The notes beneath the pieces were generated by a model that worked only from the letters and a program-made list of their open reading frames with translations, had not been told where the DNA came from and did not search any database. From NCBI GenBank assembly GCA_018647025.1, contig JABGTQ010000021.1, positions 1 to 9,363 of the forward strand: DNA of 9,363 nucleotides. Reading direction: 5' to 3'. Of this stretch, positions 1 through 6,837 are shown in pieces; the first letter of the stretch is position 1, and the number at the start of each line of letters is the position of its first letter. The position numbers and the translations under genes are program-made. This DNA comes from Nitrospina sp. Its GTDB lineage: Bacteria > Nitrospinota > Nitrospinia > Nitrospinales > VA-1.

Positions 1-2640
1 CTCGGCAGCACAACCAATCATCCGACCAAACAAAAAAGTTGCAAAACTTGATGTTTCTATATCCGCTTCGGCTAGATTCCCTGCCTTATACTCACCCCAA
101 ACCATCTTGAGTAAAATGACAGCAATAACTGCATCGATATTCACGCAGTAGACGTTTTTACTGACCTTAGCTTTAAACATCGAGTTTACAATCGAGTGGT
201 AATAATCTAAAAAAACATTGCTAATACCTTTTTCCTCAAAAAGCTTACGAACAAATTCTTCCCGGGGGTCAAAATTAATATCTTTTCCCTTAAAGATAGG
301 ATGATTAATGCATGGAACCTTAGCATACTCTAAATTACCAATAGTCTTTTGTTCTGCTTTATAAGCCTTATATTTATTGGAATACTCTAAAGCCATTGCA
401 TCAAGATCGAGCCCATGATTTTTATCATCAGCTGCTTTGAGACTTGTATCCTTGAATTGTTCGATAAGAAATGCTGCTGCTTCATAACCATTACCACCAT
501 GCGCAAATCCCGTGTGCGTGAGGAATCCAATAAATGCCTTATTTACTTGTACACGATCTGGCATTTCTGGTCCATCTGCACTCACAGCTCCCTTTGAACC
601 CTGAGCGGAAATTGTCCCCGGTCCATTTGTGATAATCAGTCCAAGAAGAACTTGAAACTCAAACAATTCATCATCACTAGGTTCGCGTCCCATCAAAGAT
701 AGAAATGCCGTTCGAGTAAAAGAGAAACCAGAGATAAGTTCATCTACCTTAACTCCACAAAAGCTATCCTCACTTTGCTTATCAGCAGAAGCAATAACTC
801 CTACGATAGTGCTATAAATGCGTGAATACCAAGGAAGCCGAGTGATGGTACCTTTAGTAATCTTCTTGGATTTCAGCCCATTCCAACCAAGTGTTATCCA
901 AATGGCAGCAATCATCGCGTCCGTAGAAGGCTTACCACCCTCCTGCTTAGCAAAATCAAGCAAAAATTTGATAAAAACAGATTGTGCACCCTGACCAAGG
1001 CAAGCAGCCATCTTATCAGCGCAAGAGTCATCAACCTTAGCGAGTATAGTATCCTTATGCGGTTTGGCAGATTGAAGCTCTTCCTTATAATCATAACTAC
1101 CCAGCGGGTCACTAAACTTGGCAAACTGAAAGAGACTCAATAATGCTTTTGCTGCATCCATAGCTGGTTCAACCATCTTTTTCCCAACGATAGCAACTGC
1201 TCCAGAAACAACCGTATTAGGGGAGTTCCCACTTTCACGTGAAGCTTCTGCTGCAGCCAAAGTAGCTTTGCCAAATTGATTAACGTGGGCATTAAGCGCA
1301 ATATTTGCAATTTTTTCACCATACTCACTTGGATACTCACGACAGAGAGCAAAGACTAAATTAGCTTCAAAAGTTTTTGTAGACGCATCAAGAATCGAAG
1401 TTTGATGAATTTTAGAAACTTGAGTCTTCGGATCCATCATTGAAGCGCCACTTGTATCCTTAAGAGTCTCCCTTCGGTACTGAGCACCCACCTGTTTATC
1501 GAGTGCGGCGATCTGGTCATTGTATGGAGATATCGCCTCGACGATAGGAGTATCCAATTCTTTTGGTAGGTTCAATCCTTGATTGTTACCAAACCAACTC
1601 TTTAAAGCAAGACTACCTTTGGGTTCAAAGTCGGGTTTTTTGCCATTTAATTTCATAACCTCCGTTAATGCCTCAGGGATGTAAGCTATGTTAGTAACTA
1701 AAGCCCCCTTCTTAGAAGCAATTGGATTCTCTGGAGTAAAGATACCGTCCACACCAAAGTACTCCATAAACCACTTTTCTTTTGCAAGAGCATCATCACC
1801 CGAACCTGCAAGCGAGCCCGCGTGGCCACATGCTTTACTGAGCTTCGCTTTCCAGCGACCAACCACACAGGCTACTATTGGCTTGTCTGTTTTAATATCT
1901 TTTTCGTAATACCCTCCCGGCTCGCTATACATTACAGCAGCCTGAGAGCGATCATCCTTGTCCAGTGCGTAAAGGAATTCTTTAGGTCCATACTGGATAT
2001 AAACATCCTTACCACTAGAGACAGAAGTCGTGGTGCCCCAGCCAGCTGTTGCAAGATAAACCGCAATCGTCGTGGTAAAGTTTCCAGAATTAGAGAAAAG
2101 GGCTATCGAGCCTTTTATCAATGACTCTTCAGGAGCATTACCACCCAAAGCTCCACCAAGACGAACATGGTTCCATGAATCAGCAAGACCTAAACAATTT
2201 CCACCAAAAAGATCCACACCATTTGCTTGGCAAATCGCCCGCATGATACGAGAATCTTTAACTGCAACTTTTTCGGTAAGAATAATAGCTTTTTTAAGGT
2301 CAGGGTTATCCCTTACAGCCTCAGCAATACCATCTTTAACCCCTGAAGGAGGCAGATAGACTACCACGGTATTAAACTTGTGACCCGCGGCCATGCCTTC
2401 TTTGATTGAATTATAAACTGGAATTTTGCCATTTTTGGTACTCAGAGATTTACCAGACTTACCTGGGCCTGTTCCGAACACAATATTTCCACCCGAATAA
2501 TCATTACTAACCGGGGTAACACCTGAACTTTCTTTTCCTAAAATATTTAAAACAACTACCCTGTCATCCTTGGTAGCAAGTTCTTCAAGTGAATTAATAC
2601 CTACGTAGTAGGGAAACTCTCCCACACCTTGCTTATGCAT
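1..2640 (-). CDS. aclA: ATP-citrate lyase large subunit, SucD-like + citrate-synthase-like (C-terminus cut by window edge)
   Basis: I translated this open frame by hand: 880 codons from ATG at 2640 with no stop to base 1. It should form citryl-CoA and cleave it to acetyl-CoA and oxaloacetate in the cytoplasm. Residues 1-345 resemble SucD/the ACL CoA-ligase: a CoA-binding fold, the GGNCLG turn (145-150), FSNSGNF (182-188), catalytic-Glu candidate E240 in YSEPGG, and phosphohistidine candidate H273 in CGHAGS. From about 640 it is citrate-synthase-like: FLSLMGREPSDDEL (646-659), HGGNGYE (H714), a histidine followed by FDPR (H780), and VNIDAVIAV (D836). Residues 345-640 form an extra region between the two. 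The visible end, FGRMIGCAAE, matches the stretch roughly 35 residues before the end of human ACLY, so full length is probably about 915, against about 610 in Chlorobium AclA. A strong Shine-Dalgarno sits upstream and aclB precedes it by 56 bp. Family assignment is firm; subtype is inference. Confidence 0.9.
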   Translation of the reverse strand, partial: MHKQGVGEFPYYVGINSLEELATKDDRVVVLNILGKESSGVTPVSNDYSGGNIVFGTGPGKSGKSLSTKNGKIPVYNSIKEGMAAGHKFNTVVVYLPPSGVKDGIAEAVRDNPDLKKAIILTEKVAVKDSRIMRAICQANGVDLFGGNCLGLADSWNHVRLGGALGGNAPEESLIKGSIALFSNSGNFTTTIAVYLATAGWGTTTSVSSGKDVYIQYGPKEFLYALDKDDRSQAAVMYSEPGGYYEKDIKTDKPIVACVVGRWKAKLSKACGHAGSLAGSGDDALAKEKWFMEYFGVDGIFTPENPIASKKGALVTNIAYIPEALTEVMKLNGKKPDFEPKGSLALKSWFGNNQGLNLPKELDTPIVEAISPYNDQIAALDKQVGAQYRRETLKDTSGASMMDPKTQVSKIHQTSILDASTKTFEANLVFALCREYPSEYGEKIANIALNAHVNQFGKATLAAAEASRESGNSPNTVVSGAVAIVGKKMVEPAMDAAKALLSLFQFAKFSDPLGSYDYKEELQSAKPHKDTILAKVDDSCADKMAACLGQGAQSVFIKFLLDFAKQEGGKPSTDAMIAAIWITLGWNGLKSKKITKGTITRLPWYSRIYSTIVGVIASADKQSEDSFCGVKVDELISGFSFTRTAFLSLMGREPSDDELFEFQVLLGLIITNGPGTISAQGSKGAVSADGPEMPDRVQVNKAFIGFLTHTGFAHGGNGYEAAAFLIEQFKDTSLKAADDKNHGLDLDAMALEYSNKYKAYKAEQKTIGNLEYAKVPCINHPIFKGKDINFDPREEFVRKLFEEKGISNVFLDYYHSIVNSMFKAKVSKNVYCVNIDAVIAVILLKMVWGEYKAGNLAEADIETSSFATFLFGRMIGCAAE

Positions 2641-2649
2641 TATTCAAAC

Positions 2650-2655
2650 CCTCCT
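2650..2655 (-). promoter_or_regulatory. Ribosome binding site of aclA
   Basis: On the minus strand this reads AGGAGG, a perfect Shine-Dalgarno core, followed by a 9-nt spacer to the ATG at 2640-2638. It fixes the start of the large subunit, which matters because that gene has no closed ORF inside the window. Confidence 0.85.
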
Positions 2656-2696
2656 ATTTCCACTTCTGTCTTAAATATATAGTGAATTAACTGAAG

Positions 2697-3968
2697 TTAT
2701 TTAATATTCATTTTCGCTGCGATTTCCTCTTTACCACTACCCATCATCCATTTGTTAGCCGCCATGGCATAATTGATCACTTCAGACATCGCACTGTCGT
2801 GACCAAAAAACCGATAAGGGACTCCCAATGACTCCAAAATATCACGTAGATAGCCCATTCCCCTTATCAAATTAGGACCACCACGGCCAACCACTACAAA
2901 CAATGGCTTAGGTCCATTAGCTTGAAAATATCCTCTAAGTCCATCACCTATAGCTCGTAATGTTTCATAAATATCTGTGTTGTTTGCTTTACCACCAATT
3001 ATGAATAAAACGTTTGATTGTTCCAACCAATGTTTAAAAGTAATGTTTGAAATTTCATTCATCTTCTCGTAGGGAGGATTTCCTCCAAAATCAGAGGAAA
3101 TTGTTGCCGCCTCACCAAGTAATTCCGTAACCATAGCATTTGCTCCGCCACCAAAAGTAGGCGCCGTAATAGTTCCCCTATCGTTGATTACATATACATC
3201 ACTTTGCCCTTGATAAGTTCTCAGCTGGTTGATCTCTTGCTCAAACTCCGAGTTATCCTCAGCAAAAATATGTGCAGGAAGATCCAATCGTTTCCATGCT
3301 GGGTCATCTTGATCAAAAGCACATTTAAAATCGCACGCCAAAGGGGCGTAGCGCCCACCTTTTCCTGGCATCATCCTAATGGGATTCAATTCAAGCATCG
3401 TCATTCCATAGTTATTATACAAATCCCATAATTTCGGAAGGTTCTGCACTAATGGACTAATGATTGCTGGCGGAGCGCCCAACCCAACAAGAGCATTAGA
3501 CACATGAAACGCTTTGAGTCCGGTCAGCGCATCAAATGGGACAACTGCAATTTTATCTTCCGGGAGATCTTCAATGTCCACCCCACCATGATGAGTTAAA
3601 GTCATTGATGGAGAGCGATGGATCGTACTGTCTGAAATTGAAAAATAAACTTCATGGTCTGCGGGAACAGCTGCTTCATAGGTAACACCATCCGACTTCG
3701 CAGAAATGTTTCCTATTTTGTGCTCGGCAAAATAGAGACGTTCCTTTTCACTCAGAGCATCAGTAAAGTTTTTCGCGCGTCCAATAAGTCCTGACTTTCC
3801 TTTTTTACCGACACCTCCCTTAAATACAGGCTTAATGAAGATCTCGTTATGTCTTTTAATCATATCTTTAATGTCATCGACACTCAGTTCCGGACCCCGC
3901 ACCTCAGAATGAGGATACTCAACTAGGTCCAGCAACTTCCTGCCCCAAAGCATGCCGGTGATTTGCAT
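2697..3968 (-). CDS. aclB: ATP-citrate lyase small subunit (SucC-like ATP-grasp)
   Basis: A 423-residue protein that should use ATP to phosphorylate the active-site histidine of the partner subunit during citryl-CoA synthesis. Residues 1-240 are a SucC-type ATP-grasp: the KPVFKGGVGKKGKSGLIG lysine/glycine loop (46-63) parallels the ACLY loop, HHGGVD (126-131) matches HHEGGVD of ACLY, and LELNPIR (192-198) is the LEINPL-type metal/nucleotide motif, with CDFK (212-215) behind it. Residues 255-423 are the CoA-ligase-like domain: FGGGANAM (272-279), DFGGNPPYEKM (293-303), IIGGKANN (323-330) and GRGGPN (361-366), each with a counterpart in human ACLY. Length fits the roughly 400 residues of bacterial AclB. 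The start is set by AGGAG at 3976-3980, 7 nt upstream of ATG; Met6 is the only near alternative. It lies upstream of aclA, the same order as the two halves of eukaryotic ACLY, and probably shares one transcript with it. Confidence 0.93.
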   Translation of the reverse strand: MQITGMLWGRKLLDLVEYPHSEVRGPELSVDDIKDMIKRHNEIFIKPVFKGGVGKKGKSGLIGRAKNFTDALSEKERLYFAEHKIGNISAKSDGVTYEAAVPADHEVYFSISDSTIHRSPSMTLTHHGGVDIEDLPEDKIAVVPFDALTGLKAFHVSNALVGLGAPPAIISPLVQNLPKLWDLYNNYGMTMLELNPIRMMPGKGGRYAPLACDFKCAFDQDDPAWKRLDLPAHIFAEDNSEFEQEINQLRTYQGQSDVYVINDRGTITAPTFGGGANAMVTELLGEAATISSDFGGNPPYEKMNEISNITFKHWLEQSNVLFIIGGKANNTDIYETLRAIGDGLRGYFQANGPKPLFVVVGRGGPNLIRGMGYLRDILESLGVPYRFFGHDSAMSEVINYAMAANKWMMGSGKEEIAAKMNIK

Positions 3969-4020
3969 TTTTAATCTCCTACTTATTTTAGCGAATATTA
4001 ATTGTTAATTACCAATAGCA

Positions 4021-4039
4021 ATACAGATCTCATACAGAT
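4021..4039. repeat. Direct repeat ATACAGAT x2, 11-bp period, in the aclB leader
   Basis: ATACAGAT occurs at 4021-4028 and again at 4032-4039, so the two copies lie one helical turn apart on the same DNA face. They sit inside the predicted 5' leader of aclB, about 55-70 bp upstream of its ATG. Such spacing is common for transcription-factor half-sites, but an 8-bp AT-rich repeat can also arise by chance. Confidence 0.35.
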
Positions 4040-4136
4040 ATAGCCTAGCTTCACTTAAAGTAGCTTAACTATTAATCGAATTAACTCAGAAAACCAATCT
4101 AACTATATGTCAAACCCTATAATATTGAGAGGATGT

Positions 4137-4164
4137 ATTTTAAATAAAATCCTATTTTTGTCAA
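4137..4164 (-). promoter_or_regulatory. Candidate sigma-70 promoter of aclBA
   Basis: On the minus strand: TTGACA (4164-4159, perfect -35), a 16-nt spacer, then TAAAAT (4142-4137, five of six matches to TATAAT). It lies in the 263-bp gap between the fusion gene and aclB. It would start transcription near 4130, leaving an untranslated leader of about 160 nt before aclB. This is the best promoter-like match I found in the window and implies aclBA can be expressed independently of the upstream gene. Prediction from consensus only. Confidence 0.55.
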
Positions 4165-4231
4165 CATCAATGAGGGTCGGTCTGAATCAGTAGAGCGGAA
4201 GGTAATTTTTTGGTTTTACTAATCGAGGAAA

Positions 4232-6490
4232 CTAGTGCAATTGACCTTTTGAACCGCGGACTATAATTGAGGGATCTATATGGTTGATATCAGCACATCC
4301 AGTGAGAATCATTGCTTTTTTTAATTCACTTCGTTTTTGATCTAGATAAAACTCTACCCCTTCCTGAGCAGCTCCAAATGCGGCTATACAAATAGGTCTT
4401 CCTATCATCACTGCGTCAGCACCAAGGGCTAACATTTTAAGAATATCTATTCCCTCTCTAACACCACCATCTACAAGAATCTTTACGCGTCCCGCGACAG
4501 CATTTGCTATTTCAGGTAATACTTCTGCAGTTCCTGGCATCGCATCCATTACTCTGCCACCATGGTTTGAAACAACTATCGCATCGGCCCCAGCTTCAAT
4601 GGCCGCAAGGGCTGTCTTCGCATTCATGATACCTTTGAGAATAAAGGGAACTGAGAGGTGAGATTTTAATTCAAGAAGTTCCTCAATTGATTTAGGACCA
4701 ACAGCCTGGTTTTTCATTGACATGGTCTTAAATGATACCGCATCAATATCGATACCTACAGCAATAGCCCCAGCATCTTCAGCGGCCTTGAATCTTTTAA
4801 TGATATCAATATTAAAAGCCCGGGGCTTAAAAATAGGAATGCCAAGACCTCCCAATTTCTTAATTACCTCAAGACCAATTAGGTATTTATTTGGACTAGC
4901 TCCATCACCGACCATACCAATAGTTCCCATACTAATACATCCATTGACTACGGTTGCTGCATATTCCTTTTCGTCCATTCCTCCAGCAAGGTTGGTTTCC
5001 ATGCCGGTAATAGGAGCTGCAAGTATGGGAATCGACAGCTTTTGCCCAAATAGATTTATGGACAAATCAGGATCCTTAATATTATGGATAGTACGTATAT
5101 TAATCTTATACCTTGCAAGAGCATGAAGGTTCTCGGTAAAAGAAGAACCTGATCCTATTCCACCAATTCCGGGTACTTTACCAGCGCATTCAATTCCATC
5201 GCAAACAGTACAGGCTTTACAAGCAATATAAAATTTCTTTCGTGCGTTATTACGTATAACTTCCCAAGTCAGTTCGCTCGGTTCACCCACTTTTATTTGA
5301 ATAGTCTGGCGAGCTAAATCATTAATTTCAACAGCTTTTTCTCTGGTTTTAGCAGTGGTAATGACATACCCCGTCTTGCCCAAATTACTCCGAAGTTCTT
5401 CAGTAGAGTCCCCTGCTTCCTTCATTAAAATAATTTCTTTGACTCCCTTGATCTTTCGGGCATCATCCACACCACTAATCGATAAAATTTTTCCGGCCTT
5501 TGGAATGATCGCCCGTTCTACTGATACTAGCTCATATTTTTGCTTAAGATCAGTTGGTGTATCACCGAGCGCCACCTCAATAGCAGCTTTCATTAAGTTG
5601 ATACCTGTTGCCAAAGGATAAGTAAAAGTTGACATCCACCCGCCACTCAATCTAGCAGCTATCTCGATAATTTTGGGTCCTTCTGCGGTAAGCTTAATAT
5701 CTCCTTTCGCAGCACCAATATCGATCCCCAAAGCTTTAATTGCTGAACAAAATAATTTAACAGCCTGATCCTGCTTTTCTTGGAGTTGATTTGAAGGAAG
5801 TGTATGACCCACTTCCACAAAATATGGTGTGCGTTCAATAATTCGATCAGCAATACCAGTCAATTCAATGCGACCCCCAAAAACCAAAGCATCCATACTA
5901 AGTTCCGGTCCCTCCATGAACTCTTCAACGATCAGTTTTCCACTAATCGAAGCTTCTTTGGCTTCGTGGAAAGCTGTGAGGGCTTCATGAGGTTCACTAA
6001 TCATTTTAACTCCTCGTGCCCCCATATTGTCACAAGGCTTGATAACCAAGGGTAAGGGCATTTCTTCAATGGCAGTATTAAGATCGTCTATGGTCCAAAC
6101 AGGTTTATAATTTGGAACAGCAATACCCATTTCATCCAACCGACGACGCATCTTAATTTTGTCTGTCGAGCGTTCAGCAACCTCGAAGGGAATCCCTGGT
6201 AAACTTAATGCATTAGCAACCGCAGCCACGGTTTGTGATGCATCTGTACCAACCGTCATCACCCCATCAAGTGGACATGACGAGTGAAACTGTTTCGCTG
6301 CATTAACAGTTAAGTTAATATTACGAGTACTAACTTCTATGGGGTAATCTGCTATCAGCATTCCTTCTGCGTCGACATTGTAATCAGTCACAACAACTTT
6401 AAGCCCCATTGACTTAGCAACCTTAATAGCAGGAACCTGAAATACTCCTCCTCCTATGATCAATAAATGTCTCTGTCGCTTTTTAACCAT
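4232..6490 (-). CDS. ATP-grasp ligase / FMN-dependent alpha-hydroxy-acid dehydrogenase fusion
   Basis: A 752-residue two-part enzyme. Residues 1-400 are a carboxylate-amine-ligase type ATP-grasp: Rossmann-like LLIIGGGVFQVPA (9-21), LADYPIEVSTRN-type segment (45-57), VIKPCDNMGARGV (149-161, ATP lysine K151), LIVEEFMEGPE (186-196), IIEIAARLSGG (274-284). A C-terminal lobe (325-400) resembles L-amino-acid-ligase tails. Residues 410-752 are an FMN alpha-hydroxy-acid oxidase/dehydrogenase-like TIM barrel: PILAAPITG (488-496), FILKGI (K619), SNHGGR (641-646, catalytic-His candidate H643), LVDGGVREG (672-680) and IGRP (696-699). Between them lies a Cys motif, C424-x2-C427-x2-C430-x4-C435, suited to an Fe-S cluster or zinc. 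The frame is continuous, with conserved motifs on both sides of the junction, so this looks like a true fusion. AGGAA lies 5 nt before ATG. Substrates are unknown; the FMN half could instead be an isopentenyl-diphosphate-isomerase-like relative. Confidence 0.85.
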   Translation of the reverse strand: MVKKRQRHLLIIGGGVFQVPAIKVAKSMGLKVVVTDYNVDAEGMLIADYPIEVSTRNINLTVNAAKQFHSSCPLDGVMTVGTDASQTVAAVANALSLPGIPFEVAERSTDKIKMRRRLDEMGIAVPNYKPVWTIDDLNTAIEEMPLPLVIKPCDNMGARGVKMISEPHEALTAFHEAKEASISGKLIVEEFMEGPELSMDALVFGGRIELTGIADRIIERTPYFVEVGHTLPSNQLQEKQDQAVKLFCSAIKALGIDIGAAKGDIKLTAEGPKIIEIAARLSGGWMSTFTYPLATGINLMKAAIEVALGDTPTDLKQKYELVSVERAIIPKAGKILSISGVDDARKIKGVKEIILMKEAGDSTEELRSNLGKTGYVITTAKTREKAVEINDLARQTIQIKVGEPSELTWEVIRNNARKKFYIACKACTVCDGIECAGKVPGIGGIGSGSSFTENLHALARYKINIRTIHNIKDPDLSINLFGQKLSIPILAAPITGMETNLAGGMDEKEYAATVVNGCISMGTIGMVGDGASPNKYLIGLEVIKKLGGLGIPIFKPRAFNIDIIKRFKAAEDAGAIAVGIDIDAVSFKTMSMKNQAVGPKSIEELLELKSHLSVPFILKGIMNAKTALAAIEAGADAIVVSNHGGRVMDAMPGTAEVLPEIANAVAGRVKILVDGGVREGIDILKMLALGADAVMIGRPICIAAFGAAQEGVEFYLDQKRSELKKAMILTGCADINHIDPSIIVRGSKGQLH

Positions 6491-6507
6491 AAAGATTCCT
6501 AACCTGA

Positions 6508-6530
6508 TTGTTTTCTAAGAAAGAAAACAA
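6508..6530. repeat. Perfect 9-bp inverted repeat in the leader of the fusion gene
   Basis: TTGTTTTCT (6508-6516) and AGAAAACAA (6522-6530) are exact reverse complements around a 5-base centre, AAGAA. The repeat ends 17 bp before the ATG of the minus-strand fusion gene, between its promoter candidate and its Shine-Dalgarno. It could be a dimeric repressor operator or a weak AT-rich hairpin in the mRNA leader. It has no U-tract suited to termination in either direction. Confidence 0.5.
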
Positions 6531-6668
6531 CTGAAATTACTGCGAAGATAATCAGTGCCATTCCCTAATTTTACATGAGAATTCTATTTCTTATCGACAA
6601 AACGCAAATTCCCATTAAACAATCGTTCTCTCAAGAGTTTAGTAAAGGCATTAAACCTCATAAATAAA

Positions 6669-6698
6669 ATTATTCTGTCCTACGATCCTAATCGTCAA
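6669..6698 (-). promoter_or_regulatory. Candidate promoter of the ATP-grasp/FMN fusion gene
   Basis: On the minus strand: TTGACG (6698-6693, five of six), an 18-nt spacer, then AATAAT (6674-6669, five of six). It would give a leader of about 170 nt that includes the inverted repeat at 6508-6530. Consensus match only. Confidence 0.4.
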
Positions 6699-6762
6699 CT
6701 TACTTAATTTGTAATCCAAAAAAATCTCTTAACACTGAATATCTTTCGAGAACCAAATTTGT

Positions 6763-6791
6763 TTGATTTTACAATATTCTCTGGTGATAAT
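6763..6791 (+). promoter_or_regulatory. Candidate promoter of the HAD phosphatase gene
   Basis: TTGATT (6763-6768), a 17-nt spacer, then GATAAT (6786-6791, five of six to TATAAT). Transcription would start near 6798, leaving about 40 nt before the ATG at 6838. If so, the longer TTG-started frame at 6763 is not translated, because its first codons are the -35 element itself. Confidence 0.5.
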
Positions 6792-6837
6792 CAGCCTTTC
6801 TGGTCTATTTAAAATAAAACCTCACATCGGCAAACTA

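Larger units (their letters stand above)
6491..6837. other. Divergent intergenic region (347 bp)
   Basis: This region separates the minus-strand fusion gene from the plus-strand HAD gene. It holds a candidate promoter for each gene and a 9-bp inverted repeat next to the fusion gene (all listed separately). I see no convincing small coding frame, tRNA or structured RNA in the rest; it is AT-rich and otherwise featureless. The frame that opens at the TTG at 6763 is better explained as part of the HAD promoter. Confidence 0.6.

Noticed and set aside
415..2359. Several open frames inside the aclA region: plus strand 415-597, 1688-1909, 1822-2124, 2072-2359; minus strand 912-1124 and 1137-1352 in another frame
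   Set aside because: They overlap a continuous 880-codon minus-strand frame with clear ACL motifs; none has a domain-like sequence or a good ribosome binding site.
3204..3431. Plus-strand 75-codon frame
   Set aside because: Antisense to the conserved LELNPIR region of aclB; no protein-like features of its own.
4165..4231. Search for a terminator after the fusion gene
   Set aside because: No GC stem followed by a U-run on the minus strand; only AT-rich runs. Likewise I saw no convincing intrinsic terminator after the HAD gene or between the convergent genes at 8332-8345.
5270..5300. Possibility that the ATP-grasp/FMN fusion is an assembly or frameshift artefact
   Set aside because: The reading frame passes through the junction with ordinary codons and no stop, and both halves are full-length; a frame error would be expected to truncate one side.
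4722..6055. Plus-strand frames at 4722-5126, 5355-5621 and 5804-6055, and minus-strand 5659-5853
   Set aside because: All lie within the fusion gene, whose motifs run continuously on the minus strand; the 134-codon frame is just the complement of a conserved FMN-domain stretch.
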